Below are positions 11,903-25,014 of a DNA stretch of 64,000 nucleotides, one piece after another. The notes beneath the pieces were generated by a model. That model was not told the origin of the DNA, did not search any database, and saw only the letters and a program-made list of their open reading frames with translations. The position numbers were made by a program, and so were the translations under genes. Numbering within the stretch: position 1 is the first letter of the stretch; each line of letters begins with the position of its first letter. Origin of the DNA: Epiperipatus broadwayi (taxonomy: Eukaryota > Onychophora > Udeonychophora > Euonychophora > Peripatidae); NCBI GenBank assembly GCA_028023455.1, contig JAQFVV010012416.1, positions 8,687,967 to 8,751,966 of the forward strand, given 5' to 3'.

Positions 11903-12419
11903 GAGTAGGCACTAGATAGGGATTTTATGCACAAGCCTTCTGGCATCCATTGATTACTCCGGCTTGCACTGAATGGCACTACTGTATGGACAGTTTGCCT
12001 GTTTTAATAACTTGCTTTAAGCCATGTAAGTTGGCTAAACTATTTTTAATAAAAAGAAAATGTTTTATTTTTTTGATATTCTACCAATATGTTTTAATAA
12101 ATCATTGTTTAACACCATTTAATATAAGATTTTTATAATTAGCTAAATAAAAAATGTTTGTTAAATACTTAGATTTTATTCAAAATTATTTTAATTTTTC
12201 TCAAATTTTTAATTAAAAATTATAGAAAATTGGAATTATTCTGAAATTTATTTCCAAAATAAATGTGATCTATGAATTGGATCTATGACTCTTATTTTGA
12301 CTATTTATAATATAATCTCTTTTAGAGAAAATAATTTTAATTTATATAGAATTTTTCATTTAAATAATTATATTATCAGAATTTATTATGATAAATTTAT
12401 AATTTATTGACACAATTTT

Positions 12420-13040
12420 CCTTTCTGTTATTACGATATAATAATTTTGACTGAAATTTGGATTTCTTTATAGGAATATTATTTATTCTAATTTGGATGA
12501 GTATTTGAGCATTCTTTATTTTATATTCATTTGCAGCCATGTATGTGTGATCGTTTTTATAAAATGTGTTTAGATTATTTTTAATATCCCAAAATTTACT
12601 TCTACAGAATATGTTATATTTAGATTGACAGTTTCTCAATTTATTTTTTTCTATATTTTCTTTGTACATATCATGTACAAATACAATTTTAGATTTCAAT
12701 GCTAAAACTTGATATTCTGTTATTCGATTTAGGCTCAACGTCAGTAATAATGATGGATGGTTTAAATTTTGATTAACATTAATACTCATAAGTCTATCTT
12801 AGACTATTTGAATTTGTTTTATGGTTATTGTTTTAATCAAACTATTTTTTATCAATATGTATAACTCATTCCAGCAGGCTCTATTAGATCATATTTTTAT
12901 TAGATTAAATCAAAGCTTTCTTTATGAGTCATCTTTGTTTGAAGTATTTATTATAGATCATTTTGCAACTAAATTAGAGTTAATGAATTGTAAAAAATAT
13001 GTAGATATTTTCTCGATAAATTGTTCTTTACAAAATTGAA
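12420..13040 (+). pseudogene. Decayed LINE endonuclease domain
   Basis: A frameshifted plus-strand reading shows DIIILTEIW at about 12435-12461, matching the conserved glutamate motif of apurinic-type LINE endonucleases (normally close to DIIALTETW). Further on, ALLDHIFIR and FIIDHFATKLEL (about 12860-12990) match the C-terminal DHIF and SDH blocks. Many stop codons lie between. I read this as the endonuclease of an old CR1- or Jockey-like LINE, separated from its reverse-transcriptase start (14480-14705) by insertion of LINE-A copy 1. The family likeness is by eye only. Confidence 0.5.
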
Positions 13041-13382
13041 ATTATTGTTGGCTATTAAAGTTGGAATAGTACTTTTTGCACTGAATAACATTAATACTGC
13101 ATTTTTAAAATTTCAAGTATTTATACGCTCTTAATTGCAAAGTTTACTTTAAAATTTACAAGTAAAAGTAAAAAACATTCAGCTAAGGTTATTGGCGCTT
13201 TGGTAGACAAAATAAATTTTAAAAATTGTTGAAATCTTTGGATGCAACAGCAATACATTTAAAAAACTTTAACACTGAAATATTATCTGGAAGTTTTTAA
13301 TGATAAAAATGAGTCTTTGAAATGGAGAACGATGAATGTTTTAATATAAAAAAAAATTGTATTTTTTTTTCAATGTGCCAGT

Positions 13383-14460
13383 AGATGACGTGCCAGTACA
13401 AAATGTATGAAGCAAAGAAAAGAAAAGGATTGATAAAGAAATTAACAGTGTTTTCATATATTAAATATGATCTAGCAAGAATTGTATGGAAAGGAGTGAT
13501 AGTAGCAGGGTTAACTTATGGTAACGATGTGTTATGTACTTGTAATGGGTTGTTGGATTACTTAGAAAAAGGTACAAAGAGAAGTAGGAAGACATGCATT
13601 AGATGCAGATGGCAAAGGAGGCAATTCAAGGAGAAATGGGATGGTCAAATTTTTATACGAGAGATGCAAAAAGAAAAATTAAAATGTTTGGTAGATTGCA
13701 ATTTATGGTTAGTAAGAGAATAGCCAAAATAGTATTTAATTGGATTATGAATAAAGGACAGGCAACAAAATCTGTGAAAAAGGTAGTATGTTATGCAGAA
13801 GATTTGGATAAAGACTTTATGTCAGTATACTTGTACAAAAGATGGGTTAGTTGTGTTTAGGAATGTTGAGTGTTATAGTGGTAAAAAAAAATGGTATAGA
13901 AGATTAGATGCATTAATAAAAAAAATAGAAAACTGGAAAGATGAAGAACTAGTATGGAGAAAAGAGTCTAAATATATATAGAAGTAAACAGAATATTGGA
14001 TGAGTTAATTTATAATAATAGTAATGAAAGTAGTCTATTGTTTAAAGCTCAAACAAGATCATTTGCAACAAGAGAATATATAAATAAATAAAGAAATGTG
14101 GATGACTTAATCTGCAAGTTATGTAAGGAAGACATGGAAAATATTAGGCATCTTATAGTTGAATGTAAATGCATACAAGCAGAAAGGGTACAAATGATGA
14201 AGTTTTGAGAGAGTAAATATAAACTAAGTGATTGTACAGAAAATGGGTTCTTGGTCATTATTCTGGGTTTGGAAAAAGGCCATGAAATGGACAAAGATGA
14301 TCTTGTGGAAATGGGATGGAGCAGAATAGAGAAGAATATGGGAAAAACTGAGGATGGGAAATGGAAAGAGAAACTAAGATGTCTACCCAATTTTTTTTTT
14401 TGAGTGTAGTGGCTGAGAGATTCCTGACTTTGATAAAGCAGTAGCCATTTCACATCACAT
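13383..14460 (+). mobile_element. LINE-A copy 1, 5'-truncated
   Basis: This is the 3' part of the LINE-A reading frame. It holds frame pieces with AKKRKGLIKKLTVFSYIKYD, a Gly-Glu-Met-Gly-Trp block, and a C-terminal zinc-knuckle-like motif CKLCKEDMENIRHLIVEC (Cys-x2-Cys-x8-His-x4-Cys) near 14112-14165. It ends in the family 3' terminus TTCACATCACATCC. Stops and frameshifts make it non-functional. The shared 3' end with the other LINE-A copies and variable 5' truncation are typical of target-primed insertion. Confidence 0.8.
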
Positions 14461-14479
14461 CCAATTAATATTTAAATTC

Positions 14480-14705
14480 TTTATATCTTGATGTTTCAAA
14501 AACTCAGTTGTTTGATTTAATTGATTATTTAAAAAATGTTGGTTTTTCTGGATTTGATAATTTAACATCAAATATTTTAAAAGATAAAAAATCAGTTTTT
14601 ATTTTTGTATTTGTTTGTTTATTAAATTTATCCTTATGTACTGTATTCTATCCTAGTATTCAAAATTTACTACCAGTTCACCAATCTTTAAACAAATGTT
14701 GTGTT
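14480..14705 (+). pseudogene. Decayed LINE reverse-transcriptase N-terminal fragment
   Basis: The plus-strand translation includes LIDYLKNVGFSGFDNLTSN, ILKDK, then LNLSLCTVFYPSIQNLLPVH. This follows the usual pattern of a LINE reverse-transcriptase start: a helix, a G-x-D segment, then LNLSLxTGxFP and an IP.HK-like block. There is no catalytic Asp-Asp motif in the piece. It probably belongs with the endonuclease remnant at 12420-13040. Confidence 0.55.
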
Positions 14706-14772
14706 TAGTCACGATTATACATATAAACACAAGTGAGTATACATATGTTTTATAATATATTTATTAATAATA

Positions 14773-16320
14773 TATTGTAACGGGCTGGTGGATTCCACAA
14801 GAGATAGGGGAAGCGCATCTTACTATGGTCAGACTTTGGGTCTTTGGATAGAATACAAGTGCCGATGCGATGAAATACATAACCTATGATTGTATCTACT
14901 TCCAATAGACTATCTCTACCTATTTTTATTAACCTAGATACAATTTGGGTCAGTTCATTCAATTCTCATCCCTTTCTAGCCACGTTATACCACAGTATTC
15001 GAACTCAGGGAGCAATTGCTAGAACTCTTATCAGGGAAGGAGATCACACTAATAGTAGTTATTGCACCTCTATATAGGTGATTATTAATTACTAAAAATC
15101 AATTAAGCATATCCAAAACCATAAGAATATAAAAAAATATGTATGTGCAGTATAAGTATATATGTATTAAAAGTTATCATAAATGACTTAAATATGTAGG
15201 TGTATTTTCTCTATCATAATAATAATATTGATAAGTGTAAAACTAAATAAGATAATAATGTTTATGATGGATATGTGAATAATGAAAAGTTATAAAGCTG
15301 ATGATGGATATGGAAATAATGATGAGCTAGAGACTAAATTAAAAATAACGAATTATATAAACATTTATTGATTAACAAAAATATAAAATATGAATAACAA
15401 TTTAATCTGACACATGTAATTTGTTTTGTCAATGATGAATTTATACCATATTGATATCTATAATGATATTAAAAAAATAAAATCCAAGTTCATGTACTTG
15501 ACCAATTATTTACAACAACGAATATGTAAAATTATTATATATAAATGTGATTGCGATTTTAGCTGGCTAATTTAAAATATATATATAAACATAACAAAAA
15601 ATCTTTGTTGTCCAGATAGGTCAATGGTTATAAATCATTGATATAAAAGCAATATAAAAGTAAGCTTAATTAATAATAAATAAATTAATATAAACTCAAT
15701 CATTATCTAATATGTTGCTTATTTGTGAGATAATATTAAAATTTCTTACCTCTTATTTCTCTTTAAGTTGTCAAAAGTCAGTCAGATGGGGAGGTCAAAA
15801 CTAGTAATTTTTTATTTTTTATACAATTGAAGATGATTAAAAAAAAAATTAAATCTAATATTTTCCTCCTCATTACTCTCATACAGAATTTCCCTAAAAT
15901 GATAACACATTGGCTTCCAATTGTAGCAAACGAAAATAATACATAAAATTTACAATAGACAAAATAAAATAAAAAAATAATAAAACAAAAATCACAATTC
16001 TTATCCCATTATATTAATTAAAGTTCGATGAGTCTGCTGGAAACTGTTCATTTTTCAAATAAGTTCCTATGAATGGAGATGAAGTTCTGTTCCCGCGAAG
16101 AATAGAAATTTCTTGTCTGGGTCAAAAAGTAGTAATCTTCTCCAATTATCCTGTCTTGGATTTGCTTAAGCATTTTATTTGAGGCAAGAGATGGTTTTCA
16201 GGTTTCTTCTAAATGGGCAGGTAAAATCTTTAAACTTTCATGGCTTTATTGATGACGTATTATTACCCTATGGTATAAACTGTTCAGCAAGCAATCATGG
16301 TATAAAAATAATATATATTT
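14773..16320 (+). repeat. Candidate LTR-like repeat, right end uncertain
   Basis: It begins TGTAACGGGCTGGTGGATTC directly after a TA-rich stretch. This resembles the C-family start TGTAACGTGATTGGGTGGAT. The GC content of the first 300 bp is higher than the surroundings. No matching CA end could be placed with confidence. No coding sequence is seen. Confidence 0.35.
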
Positions 16321-16742
16321 ATTGATTTATTTTAATAAAAGTCGGACAAATTGGGAAAATATTTTAATAAAAGTCAGAGAAAATGTAGAAATATTTTAAA
16401 AATAGTTGCCCCCCCCTCCCGATCGATATAATTATGTGATTTTAATAGAGAAACAATGCCACCAAGCTGCTGACCTGGCCTACCAATTAGTACCAGTCAA
16501 AGCTTAAATTATAAAGTCTACCTTTTCTGTATAAATCTCTGTAACATTTATTTAAATCATCTTTTCAATAAATTTCATCTGGCTTTATAAAGTTTTTTTC
16601 AAGGAATATATATAATAAGAGACATGTTTATTCTAATTCTAAATTGTTTAATATATTTATGTAATGACATGTGAGTGTTCATTAGATTTGGTAATTAGTA
16701 TATAGCTTTCAAAAAGATCTGTATAGTAAATATTATATATAT

Positions 16743-17160
16743 ACATGAGATCAGTCAACGTTTAAGCAATAACAATATCAATAACAATCAACAATCTCAA
16801 TCTGTTGTCAAGGCAACCTTCTTTAAACAATAAAAGTGGAATTCCATCTTTACATATAGTCTAATATGATTTTATAGACACTAAATATTACAACTTGACT
16901 ACAAGGAGTGAAATTAGTAATTCAAAGAAGTTTAAATAAATTTTATTAAACAGGTAAATATAATCTGTTCTGAAAGCAGACTAATAAATATTCAATTATA
17001 ACTTCCAAACTGCACTCCAACTATGTATTATTTAGATAATCTAATAAATGATCAAGGGCAGATAGGTAAATAATGTAGATACATGAAAGCAGTCAATACT
17101 TAACCAATGTCAATAACAATCAACAATATCAATCTGTTGTCAAGGCAACCTACATATGAT
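16743..17160. repeat. Pair of 80-bp direct repeats with X-box-like palindromes
   Basis: Blocks at 16743-16825 and 17081-17160 share CAATAACAATCAACAAT and TCTGTTGTCAAGGCAACC. Each contains GTTGTCAAGGCAAC (16804-16817 and 17136-17149), close to the RFX-type X-box palindrome GTTGCCATGGCAAC. The blocks lie about 335 bp apart in the first TH intron. Whether they are regulatory or just a repeat is unknown. Confidence 0.5.
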
Positions 17161-17417
17161 TATATATATGTTCACTTTAATTTTATGTATGCATGTGCTT
17201 GATAATTATTTTAAACTAGACATTTTATTTTTGTCTTGCTATTAATATTATTATTACTACTTTTATTTATTTATTTATTTATTTATATTTTAAATTATTA
17301 ATAGTTATATTGTAAATTTCGTGTCCAAATTATTCTTATTTGGAGGTTTTGAAATTTGTCATGGTGGTTACTTTATTAAATAAATTGAATTGAATTATAT
17401 ATCATTAATAATATTTA

Positions 17418-17785
17418 ACTGAATACAAATATAACTTACATATTTGAAGTTTTAGATGTAAATTATAAGGGATTTGAACACAGACTTTCAAACTTTCTTC
17501 AGCTATCTACTCTATCTCATACAACTGATACACGTGACCATAAACATGTGAAAAAAATAAATGATCTCAAATATATGTATTTCATGCTGAATCACTGCTG
17601 AGCCAACTGGTTCAGCATGAAATACATATATTGGAAATTATTTATCTTTTTCACATGTGTGTGGTTATGTATATAAGTTGTATGCGATAGAGTGGGCAGC
17701 TGAAGGGAGCTTGAAAGTTTGTGTTCAAATCCCTTATCATTTATATCTAAAACTCCAAGTATATAAATTATATTTGTATTCAATC
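17418..17785. repeat. Family G palindrome
   Basis: Two G-family sequences lie head to head: ACTGAATACAAATATA at the left pairs with TATATTTGTATTCAATC at the right, and GGGATTTGAACACAGACTTTC pairs with GAAAGTTTGTGTTCAAATCCC. The centre is near 17595. The hammerhead region at the centre is scrambled (GAAATAC kept, CTGATGA lost). The B-box-like GTTCAAATCCC is retained. Confidence 0.75.
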
Positions 17786-17849
17786 AACGATTACAGATTC
17801 ATTTTTCCCATCCCTCTTTTGTGTATTTAAATGAATATTGTTCTATACA

Positions 17850-18150
17850 TGAGGAGTCAGAATGACTTAAAGTCAACACGAGCATGATAATAATATTGAC
17901 ACCATCAGATTTTCAATGGTATGGATAGCTGAAGAGTTAGATGGTGGAGAGAATTGAAGCCTGTCCATTAAAGTTTGAAGATTTACTACCTTAATATAAA
18001 CTAAGTACTGATTATATGTGTGTGTAGGAAATGATGATCTGAACCAACTGATGAGTATTGGTTCAGCCAGAGTTTGTATATTGGACATCATTTATCTTTT
18101 TTTATGCGTGTGGTCATGTGTATCAGTTGTATGAGATAAAATTATTTAGA
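17850..18150 (+). mobile_element. Family G SINE-like element, degenerate copy
   Basis: It runs from GAGGAGTCAGAATG to GTTGTATGAGATAA and aligns with the reverse complement of 25090-25400 throughout, including TGAAGCCTGTCCATTAAAGT. The tRNA-like end is missing. The hammerhead at 18033-18092 keeps CTGATGAG and the stem I bases but has lost GAAA. Confidence 0.7.
18033..18092 (+). ncRNA. Hammerhead motif, family G, inactive
   Basis: CTGATGAGTATTGGTTCAGC followed by CAGAG instead of a GAAA core. Stem I CCAA with TTGG is kept. This is a decayed version of the motifs at 25131-25194 and 53677-53735. Confidence 0.45.
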
Positions 18151-18537
18151 TTGATCAACGCCATATTGCAGATTTTAAATGTTTACTCAGTTCTTCTTTG
18201 TATCCAATATAATTAGTGTTTATCTACTTTCATGGATATTTTTCTTTCATTTAATTACTTTCCTCTTCGCTAGGTTGAAATATACACTTATTACCTGAGT
18301 CTGGAACCCGCTAAATTATATTATTCCTAGGTGCCTGGATGAGTTTTTTTTTTTCATATGTCATAGGATGAGCTTATACATAATTTTTCACACATTATAC
18401 TGTACTTTTACAAACACAATATATATAATTTGATCTAAACTGTATGTCAATGAGGTAACTATCTCTATGCATGATTGAATACATATTAAATTTAATGTTA
18501 CTTTTTAAAAAAGCAAAAAAATTATTTTCATATATAG

Positions 18538-20166
<1,629 letters not shown>

Positions 20167-20189
<23 letters not shown>

Positions 20190-20709
20190 CTCAAATATAA
20201 TGATGGTTAATACTGGGGAAAGAGAGGATGTAGTTTTTTTATTGAGGGATATAAAGTTAAGTGTGGTGGATAGATATAGGTATTTGGGAATCATCTTATG
20301 TAATCAGGAAAATTGCTTGGTTGAATGGGAGAAAAAATTGGTAAATGAAGCAAAGAAAAGAAAAGGTTTGGTAAAGAAACTAACAGTATTTTCATATAAT
20401 AAATATGATGTAGCTAGAATTGTATGGAAGGGAGTTGCAGTAGCAGGGTTAACATATGGTAATGATGCATTATGTGTTAGTAAAAGGATTTTAGATTATT
20501 TAGAGAAAGTACAAAGGGAAGTAGGAAGACATGGATTAGATGCAGAGATGTGGACAGCAAAGGATGCAATTCAAGGAGAAATGGGATGGTCAAGTTTCTA
20601 TATGAGAGATGCAAAAAGTAAAATGAAAATGTTTGGTAGGTTTCAGTTTATGGATAGTAAAAGAATAGCCAAAATAATGTTTAATTGGGTTATAAGTAAA
20701 GGGCAGTAA
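20167..20709 (+). pseudogene. LINE-A ORF fragment (thumb and C-terminal region)
   Basis: This 180-codon open frame is part of a LINE polyprotein. It includes the strand-turn YLGIILCNQEN typical of the segment after the LINE catalytic domain, a basic AKKRKG stretch, and VAVAGLTYGNDALC, the position where LINEs have xxLLYGxExW. It has no catalytic Asp-Asp motif. The ATG at 20167 is not a biological start. The frame ends at a stop at 20707 inside the homologous region. Confidence 0.75.
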
Positions 20710-21415
20710 CAAGATGGGTGAGAAAGGTAATGCGGTATGCAAAAGATTTGGATAAAGAATTTATATCGGTATACTTGTTATAAAAGGTGGGATGATTGTG
20801 TTAGGAGGATTGTTGAGTGTTATAGTGGTAAGGAATGAAATAAAAGAATAGAAACATTAATAAAAAATAGGGAGTTGGAGAGATGGAGAAGTAGTATGGA
20901 GGGTAAGAAGAGTTTAAATATATATAGAAGTAAACGGAATATTGGAAGCGAGTTAATTTATGATAATAGTAAGGAAAGTAGTTTATTGTTTAAGGCTTGA
21001 ACGAGATCTTTAGCAACAAGAGAATATACATGTAAATGGAAAACTATGGGTGATTTAGTGTGCAATGTAAGGAATGTATAGAAAATATTAGGCATCTGTT
21101 GATTGAGTGTAAATGCTTGAAAGCAGAAGGGGTACAGATAATGAAATTATGGGAGAATAGGTATGAACAAAGTGATAGTACAGAAGTGAGTTATTAGTTT
21201 TTATGCTGGGTTTGTGAAAAGATAAGGGGGATTTAGATTTAAAGGCCATGGAGTTGACAAAGATTATGTTGTGGAAATGGGATGGGGCAGAATATGGGAA
21301 GACTTAGAGTGGGGAATGTAAAAGAAAGTGGCTAACAGGTTTATCTGGGCATAGTTGCTGAGATATTCTTGACTTCGTTTAAGGAGAAGCCAAATATACC
21401 ACATCACATCACATG
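20190..21415 (+). mobile_element. LINE-A copy 2, 5'-truncated
   Basis: It starts within the region just after the reverse-transcriptase catalytic domain (homologous to 37950 onward) and ends in the family terminus CCACATCACATCACATG. It carries the longest intact post-catalytic frame (20167-20709), with YRYLGIIL, AKKRKGLVKKLTVFSYNKYD and GEMGWSSF blocks. Downstream the frame breaks, although the zinc-knuckle-like region is still recognisable near 21060-21115. Confidence 0.85.
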
Positions 21416-21836
21416 TGCAATAAAACCATGTGATTACCTGTTTATTGTTAAGTTGTGTTATCATGTTTCCTCAAAAATAAGACAGTGTCTTATATTAATT
21501 TTTGCTCCAAAAGACACTATAGGGATTATTTTCAGGGAATGTCTTATTTTTTCAAGTACAAAAATCTACATTTATTCAAGTATAAAAATATATATTTATT
21601 CAAGTACTTTTTCTCTTTACAGAAAGCTGTAAGATTCTTACCCTGGTAGCTCCCCACAATTATTTTCTTGTACTCATATAAAATTGTAAAAATACAAATA
21701 GAAAAATCTCAAGACCAGTCATTGTATTTTTAAACTTGTAGAATGTGATACTATAAAAATCTACTACTGGAAAATCATATCTTCATTGGACTGGACCTAT
21801 AAAATAAATGAATGATAACTGACTTTCTAAAAAAGA
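21416..21836. other. Intron, no clear element
   Basis: Contains short repeats of TTTATTCAAGTA (21560-21605). No gene is seen. Confidence 0.5.
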
Positions 21837-22555
21837 AATATTGGTACTCATCTTTTAGCTAAAGATGCTGCTCTATGGCGCGTTTTTCGTGCCAAAACAC
21901 ATAAAAATGCTGTTTCCGCGGCCGACACGGTCGAACCCGCATTTTCTATAATATAACTTTTTTGTTGTGCTACAGAATGCAGGCCACTATGTCACATCGC
22001 AGTACAGCATGTATGTCGCATAGCAGCAAATACATTTTCCGAATTCGCACAATTTATAAAATAATTACGGCTTGATGAGAGAGTTTATATTTGAATTGTA
22101 TTGAACTGTTGTTTTCATTGGATTTTTTTTATTTTAAACTATTGAAATGTTCAGATTTTTTAAAGCAATAATTATAAGACTTTTTATAATGTACTGTATT
22201 GAACTTTTATTTGGGAAAATATTAAATATCTATGTTTTTATTGAGTTGCAATTAGGAACATGTCAAGTAACATACTGTTAGTAACATTCCATGAGACAAA
22301 GAAGATTCTACCATCTGTATGTTTTTGAAGTAAAAAAGAGCAATACGAAAAAAATATCCAGTAAGAAAACTCCAAATATACAGTTTTTTTTGTAAATTTC
22401 ATAAAAAGCAAATATTATAAACATGTTTAATAAGTAGAGAAGACATTTGTATGTGTTTGTTGTTGTTTAAAAAAGTTTGAGTTTCTTTCTTTTGTCCGAG
22501 TACAGTTACGATTTTGAATTTTTTTATTTTAGCATTACAAACAACAGAACACTAA

Positions 22556-22664
22556 CTCTAAAACTAACCCTAAAACTAACCCTAAACCTAACCCTAAACT
22601 AACCCTAAAACTAACCCTAAACCTAACCCTAAACTAACCCTAAAACTAACCCTAAATCTAACTG
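22556..22664. repeat. Telomere-like minisatellite
   Basis: About nine units of CCTAAA(A)CTAAC and CCTAAACCTAAC. The units follow an 11-12-12 bp order that repeats about every 35 bp, so there is a higher-order period. Each unit contains CTAACCCTAA, matching the animal telomere repeat TTAGGG in reverse. The strict TTAGGG hexamer period is not kept, so this is not a simple interstitial telomere. Confidence 0.9.
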
Positions 22665-22689
22665 TAACAACTTTTACTTTTATTACGAT

Positions 22690-22850
22690 TATTATTTTTT
22701 AGTTAAACAACAACAAAAAAAGTCGTAGCACAAGTAAAAAAATATCCGATAGAAAATTGATAAAAAAAAAAAGCCGTAACATAAATAAAAAAATATCCGA
22801 TAGAAAATTGATAAAAAAAAGCCATAACACAATTTAAAAAGTATATGATA
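22690..22850. repeat. Tandem repeat, about 60-bp unit
   Basis: AAATATCCGATAGAAAATTG followed by poly-A and a GTCGTAGCACAA / GCCGTAACATAA / GCCATAACACAA block recurs about 2.5 times. Confidence 0.8.
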
Positions 22851-23095
22851 TAAAAAACACGAATCAAATTGTAATTTGTTGATTTTATTTTACATTTATT
22901 ATTATCATTTAAATTGTATACGTTAATAAAAAATAATATTTAAAAAAGGCGATTTTGTTTTGTTTTTATTTTTGCATTACAAAAAAGCACAGAAAAATTA
23001 TTAAAATCAACGGCTCGTGAATGTTCATATTTTATAGTTTTAGCGTGAAAATGGCGCCTTCCAATGGCATCTTTAGCTATAAGACAAGCACCGAA

Positions 23096-25010
23096 ATATT
23101 TTATGATGAATTTGAAAGAAGGAAACTTTGTTTATATCATTAACACATTCTAAAAAATATAATATTGTTTTATCAAGGAGATATAACTGAGGGTAGAATA
23201 CAGTGCAAAGCTACAATTAGGCAAAGTGTTGAAGTCTTTCAGAAAGAAAGTTGACTGCAAAGAAAAACATTGAAAGATAGCATTGCAAAATAACTAAAAA
23301 AAAAACAAGATAAAACACTATGTTAAATATGTGTGGACTACATCTTTGATTTCACAGATCAACTTATGTAATCAGTACTAAACTCATATCTAGTGTTTTC
23401 CTGAAGGTTTGTGATGATGGTGTTCTAGTTATATTTTTATATTGGACTATTTCCATCACCTAATATGAGTATTGAATGTCTTTAAAAAAATTTAACTTTA
23501 TTTAAATATTCCAAATGCATTCAACTGTTAGTAATAGCACATCAAACGGGTTAGTATATGCACAACATTTCAAGATATTATTCTTCCCTTTTCTTCAGGT
23601 GTTGCTGACTTGACTAGTGACAGTACTAGCCTGGAATTCAAACCTTGATCCTTAGATTCTTGAATATTGAATTTTAAGGTAATGCTCAGTTGGTTAGAGC
23701 ATATCTAGTTTATTATTTTTGGATTTTTTTAAAATCTTTTATCTTCTTTTTCTTGGAAAAGCTTTTTTTTTTTTAATCTTTTATCTTCTTCTTGGACTTA
23801 AAATGGGCATATTCATTTGTAACTAGCTACTGATGATGATGATAAGATATAGTAAAATTTATTTAAATTTTCTTATTTATTATTTGGAAAATTATTGTTA
23901 AACTACGACAATATTTTTATATTCATGATATAATTTTATTGCATTCCCTTAAATAAAATAAAAATAAATAATTCACTACGGTTAATAATTTTTATGAATT
24001 ATTTTTTACTTTAGATCGCTCAGTTTTACAATCAAAGAAATATCTATTTCACTTTATTAAATTGATTAATAAAAACACAATAAACAACCCTCTTATTAGT
24101 AAATAAGTATTTATTATCGTAAATGTTTTTACTATACTAATATTAAATACTGTCAGATTAAGATATAACAATAAACTGTATTAAGAGATGACACTAATAG
24201 CAAATACCACAAATTAAAGTCTTACCTTTGGTTATTGTAATTAATTAATTGCTTAGTTACCTCCATTTGAGCCAAGAATGTGATATACATGATTAGATGA
24301 ATTTCATACATAAAATATTTGTTTTAAAAAAAGGTAGATTTATTTTTAAACTGGATGTGTTTTATTACTTAATAAAGATAATGTACTTATGTGTTTTGTG
24401 AATATACATATTAGTATATTTTTTTCTAAGCAGTGATGAAGGCTTTGTGAAAACCAGTCTATTAACTGAGTGATTGTAATGCCTTAGCCTAAATTGGTAG
24501 TACTGTTTCACAGAATTCAAAGAAAACTTCTGTGCAATAATGTAAACCATATGCTTACTGGAAAAGTTTTAAGTCAGTATTTGGTACTATTGCTCTGAGT
24601 ACAAAGAAATCAAGTCAGATGTCACATGACCAATTTAAACAAGCTTTTTGTATTGTCTGGGGATTAGGGATATTCTACAAAGCTTATTAAGAGCTTATTT
24701 GTGAGCTCTTTATATAATATTGCTTTGATCATGTGAGTTAGATGTTCACTATAGTAGATTACTTAAAAACTTAATCAGAAAGACAATTTTTTTAGTTTAT
24801 GGTAGTGTGAGTTCTAAGGTATCTTAAAATAAGTTTTTTTCACCTTCTTTATTCTACAAGAAATTATATTTCTGTAGCTTTTGCTTTAAGATGTTCCCAT
24901 ATAAAATTAAATAAAATGTAGATAGAATACCATATAAAGAAGTTATTGGGTTACATCTGTTTGTCCTCACAGTTTATACATTTTACATAATTTTGTTAGT
25001 ACATTGTACA
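23096..25010. other. Intron with tRNA-like trace
   Basis: GCTCAGTTGGTTAGAGCAT at about 23685-23703 matches the D-arm (A-box) sequence of tRNA genes exactly. No B box follows at the expected distance and no cloverleaf can be drawn, so it is at most a truncated tRNA-derived SINE. The remainder is AT-rich with no gene. Confidence 0.5.
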
Positions 25011-25014
25011 GGCT

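Larger units (their letters stand above)
11096..12007 (-). mobile_element. Family F foldback element, copy 3, with 15-bp target duplication
   Basis: A long hairpin of about 910 bp in tail-first orientation on the plus strand: AACTAAACATCACATG at the left, arms of about 350 bp (11140-11505 and 11635-11995), and an end reading TTTGCCTGTTTTA. Direct repeats TAACTTG(T/C)TTTAAGC at 11081-11095 and 12008-12022 differ at one of 15 positions. The loop (about 11520-11625) contains the GGAGAG box and tail of another F copy, so two copies are nested or recombined. Each arm holds a hammerhead motif. Confidence 0.8.
21838..23095. mobile_element. Non-autonomous element with terminal inverted repeats and telomere-like core
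   Basis: The left end (GGTACTCATCTTTTAGC, TAAAGATGC) and right end (GCATCTTTAGCTATAAGACAAGCACC) are imperfect inverted repeats of about 40 bp. The match extends inward through GGCGC boxes (about 21877 and 23053). The interior of about 1.2 kb has no transposase. It holds a CpG-rich block (21875-21945), a telomere-like minisatellite (22556-22664) and a second tandem repeat (22690-22850). A cut-and-paste transposon is the best guess; its superfamily is not identifiable and no target duplication is certain. Confidence 0.6.

Noticed and set aside
12397-12789. 130-codon minus-strand ORF
   Set aside because: No recognisable domain, very AT-rich codons, and the plus strand shows decayed LINE endonuclease motifs over the same bases.
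14049-14453. 134-codon minus-strand ORF
   Set aside because: Antisense shadow of LINE-A copy 1; similar antisense frames occur in other LINE-A copies (for example 63580-63894).
15298-15330. CTGATGATGGATATGGAAATA as a hammerhead core
   Set aside because: There is no proper GAAA position, stem II cannot pair and stem I is absent; similar CTGATGA strings at 19101, 25318 and 56258 were rejected for the same reasons.
23685-23703. Perfect tRNA A-box-like sequence GCTCAGTTGGTTAGAGCAT
   Set aside because: No anticodon arm, T arm or acceptor stem can be built around it, so it is not a tRNA gene.
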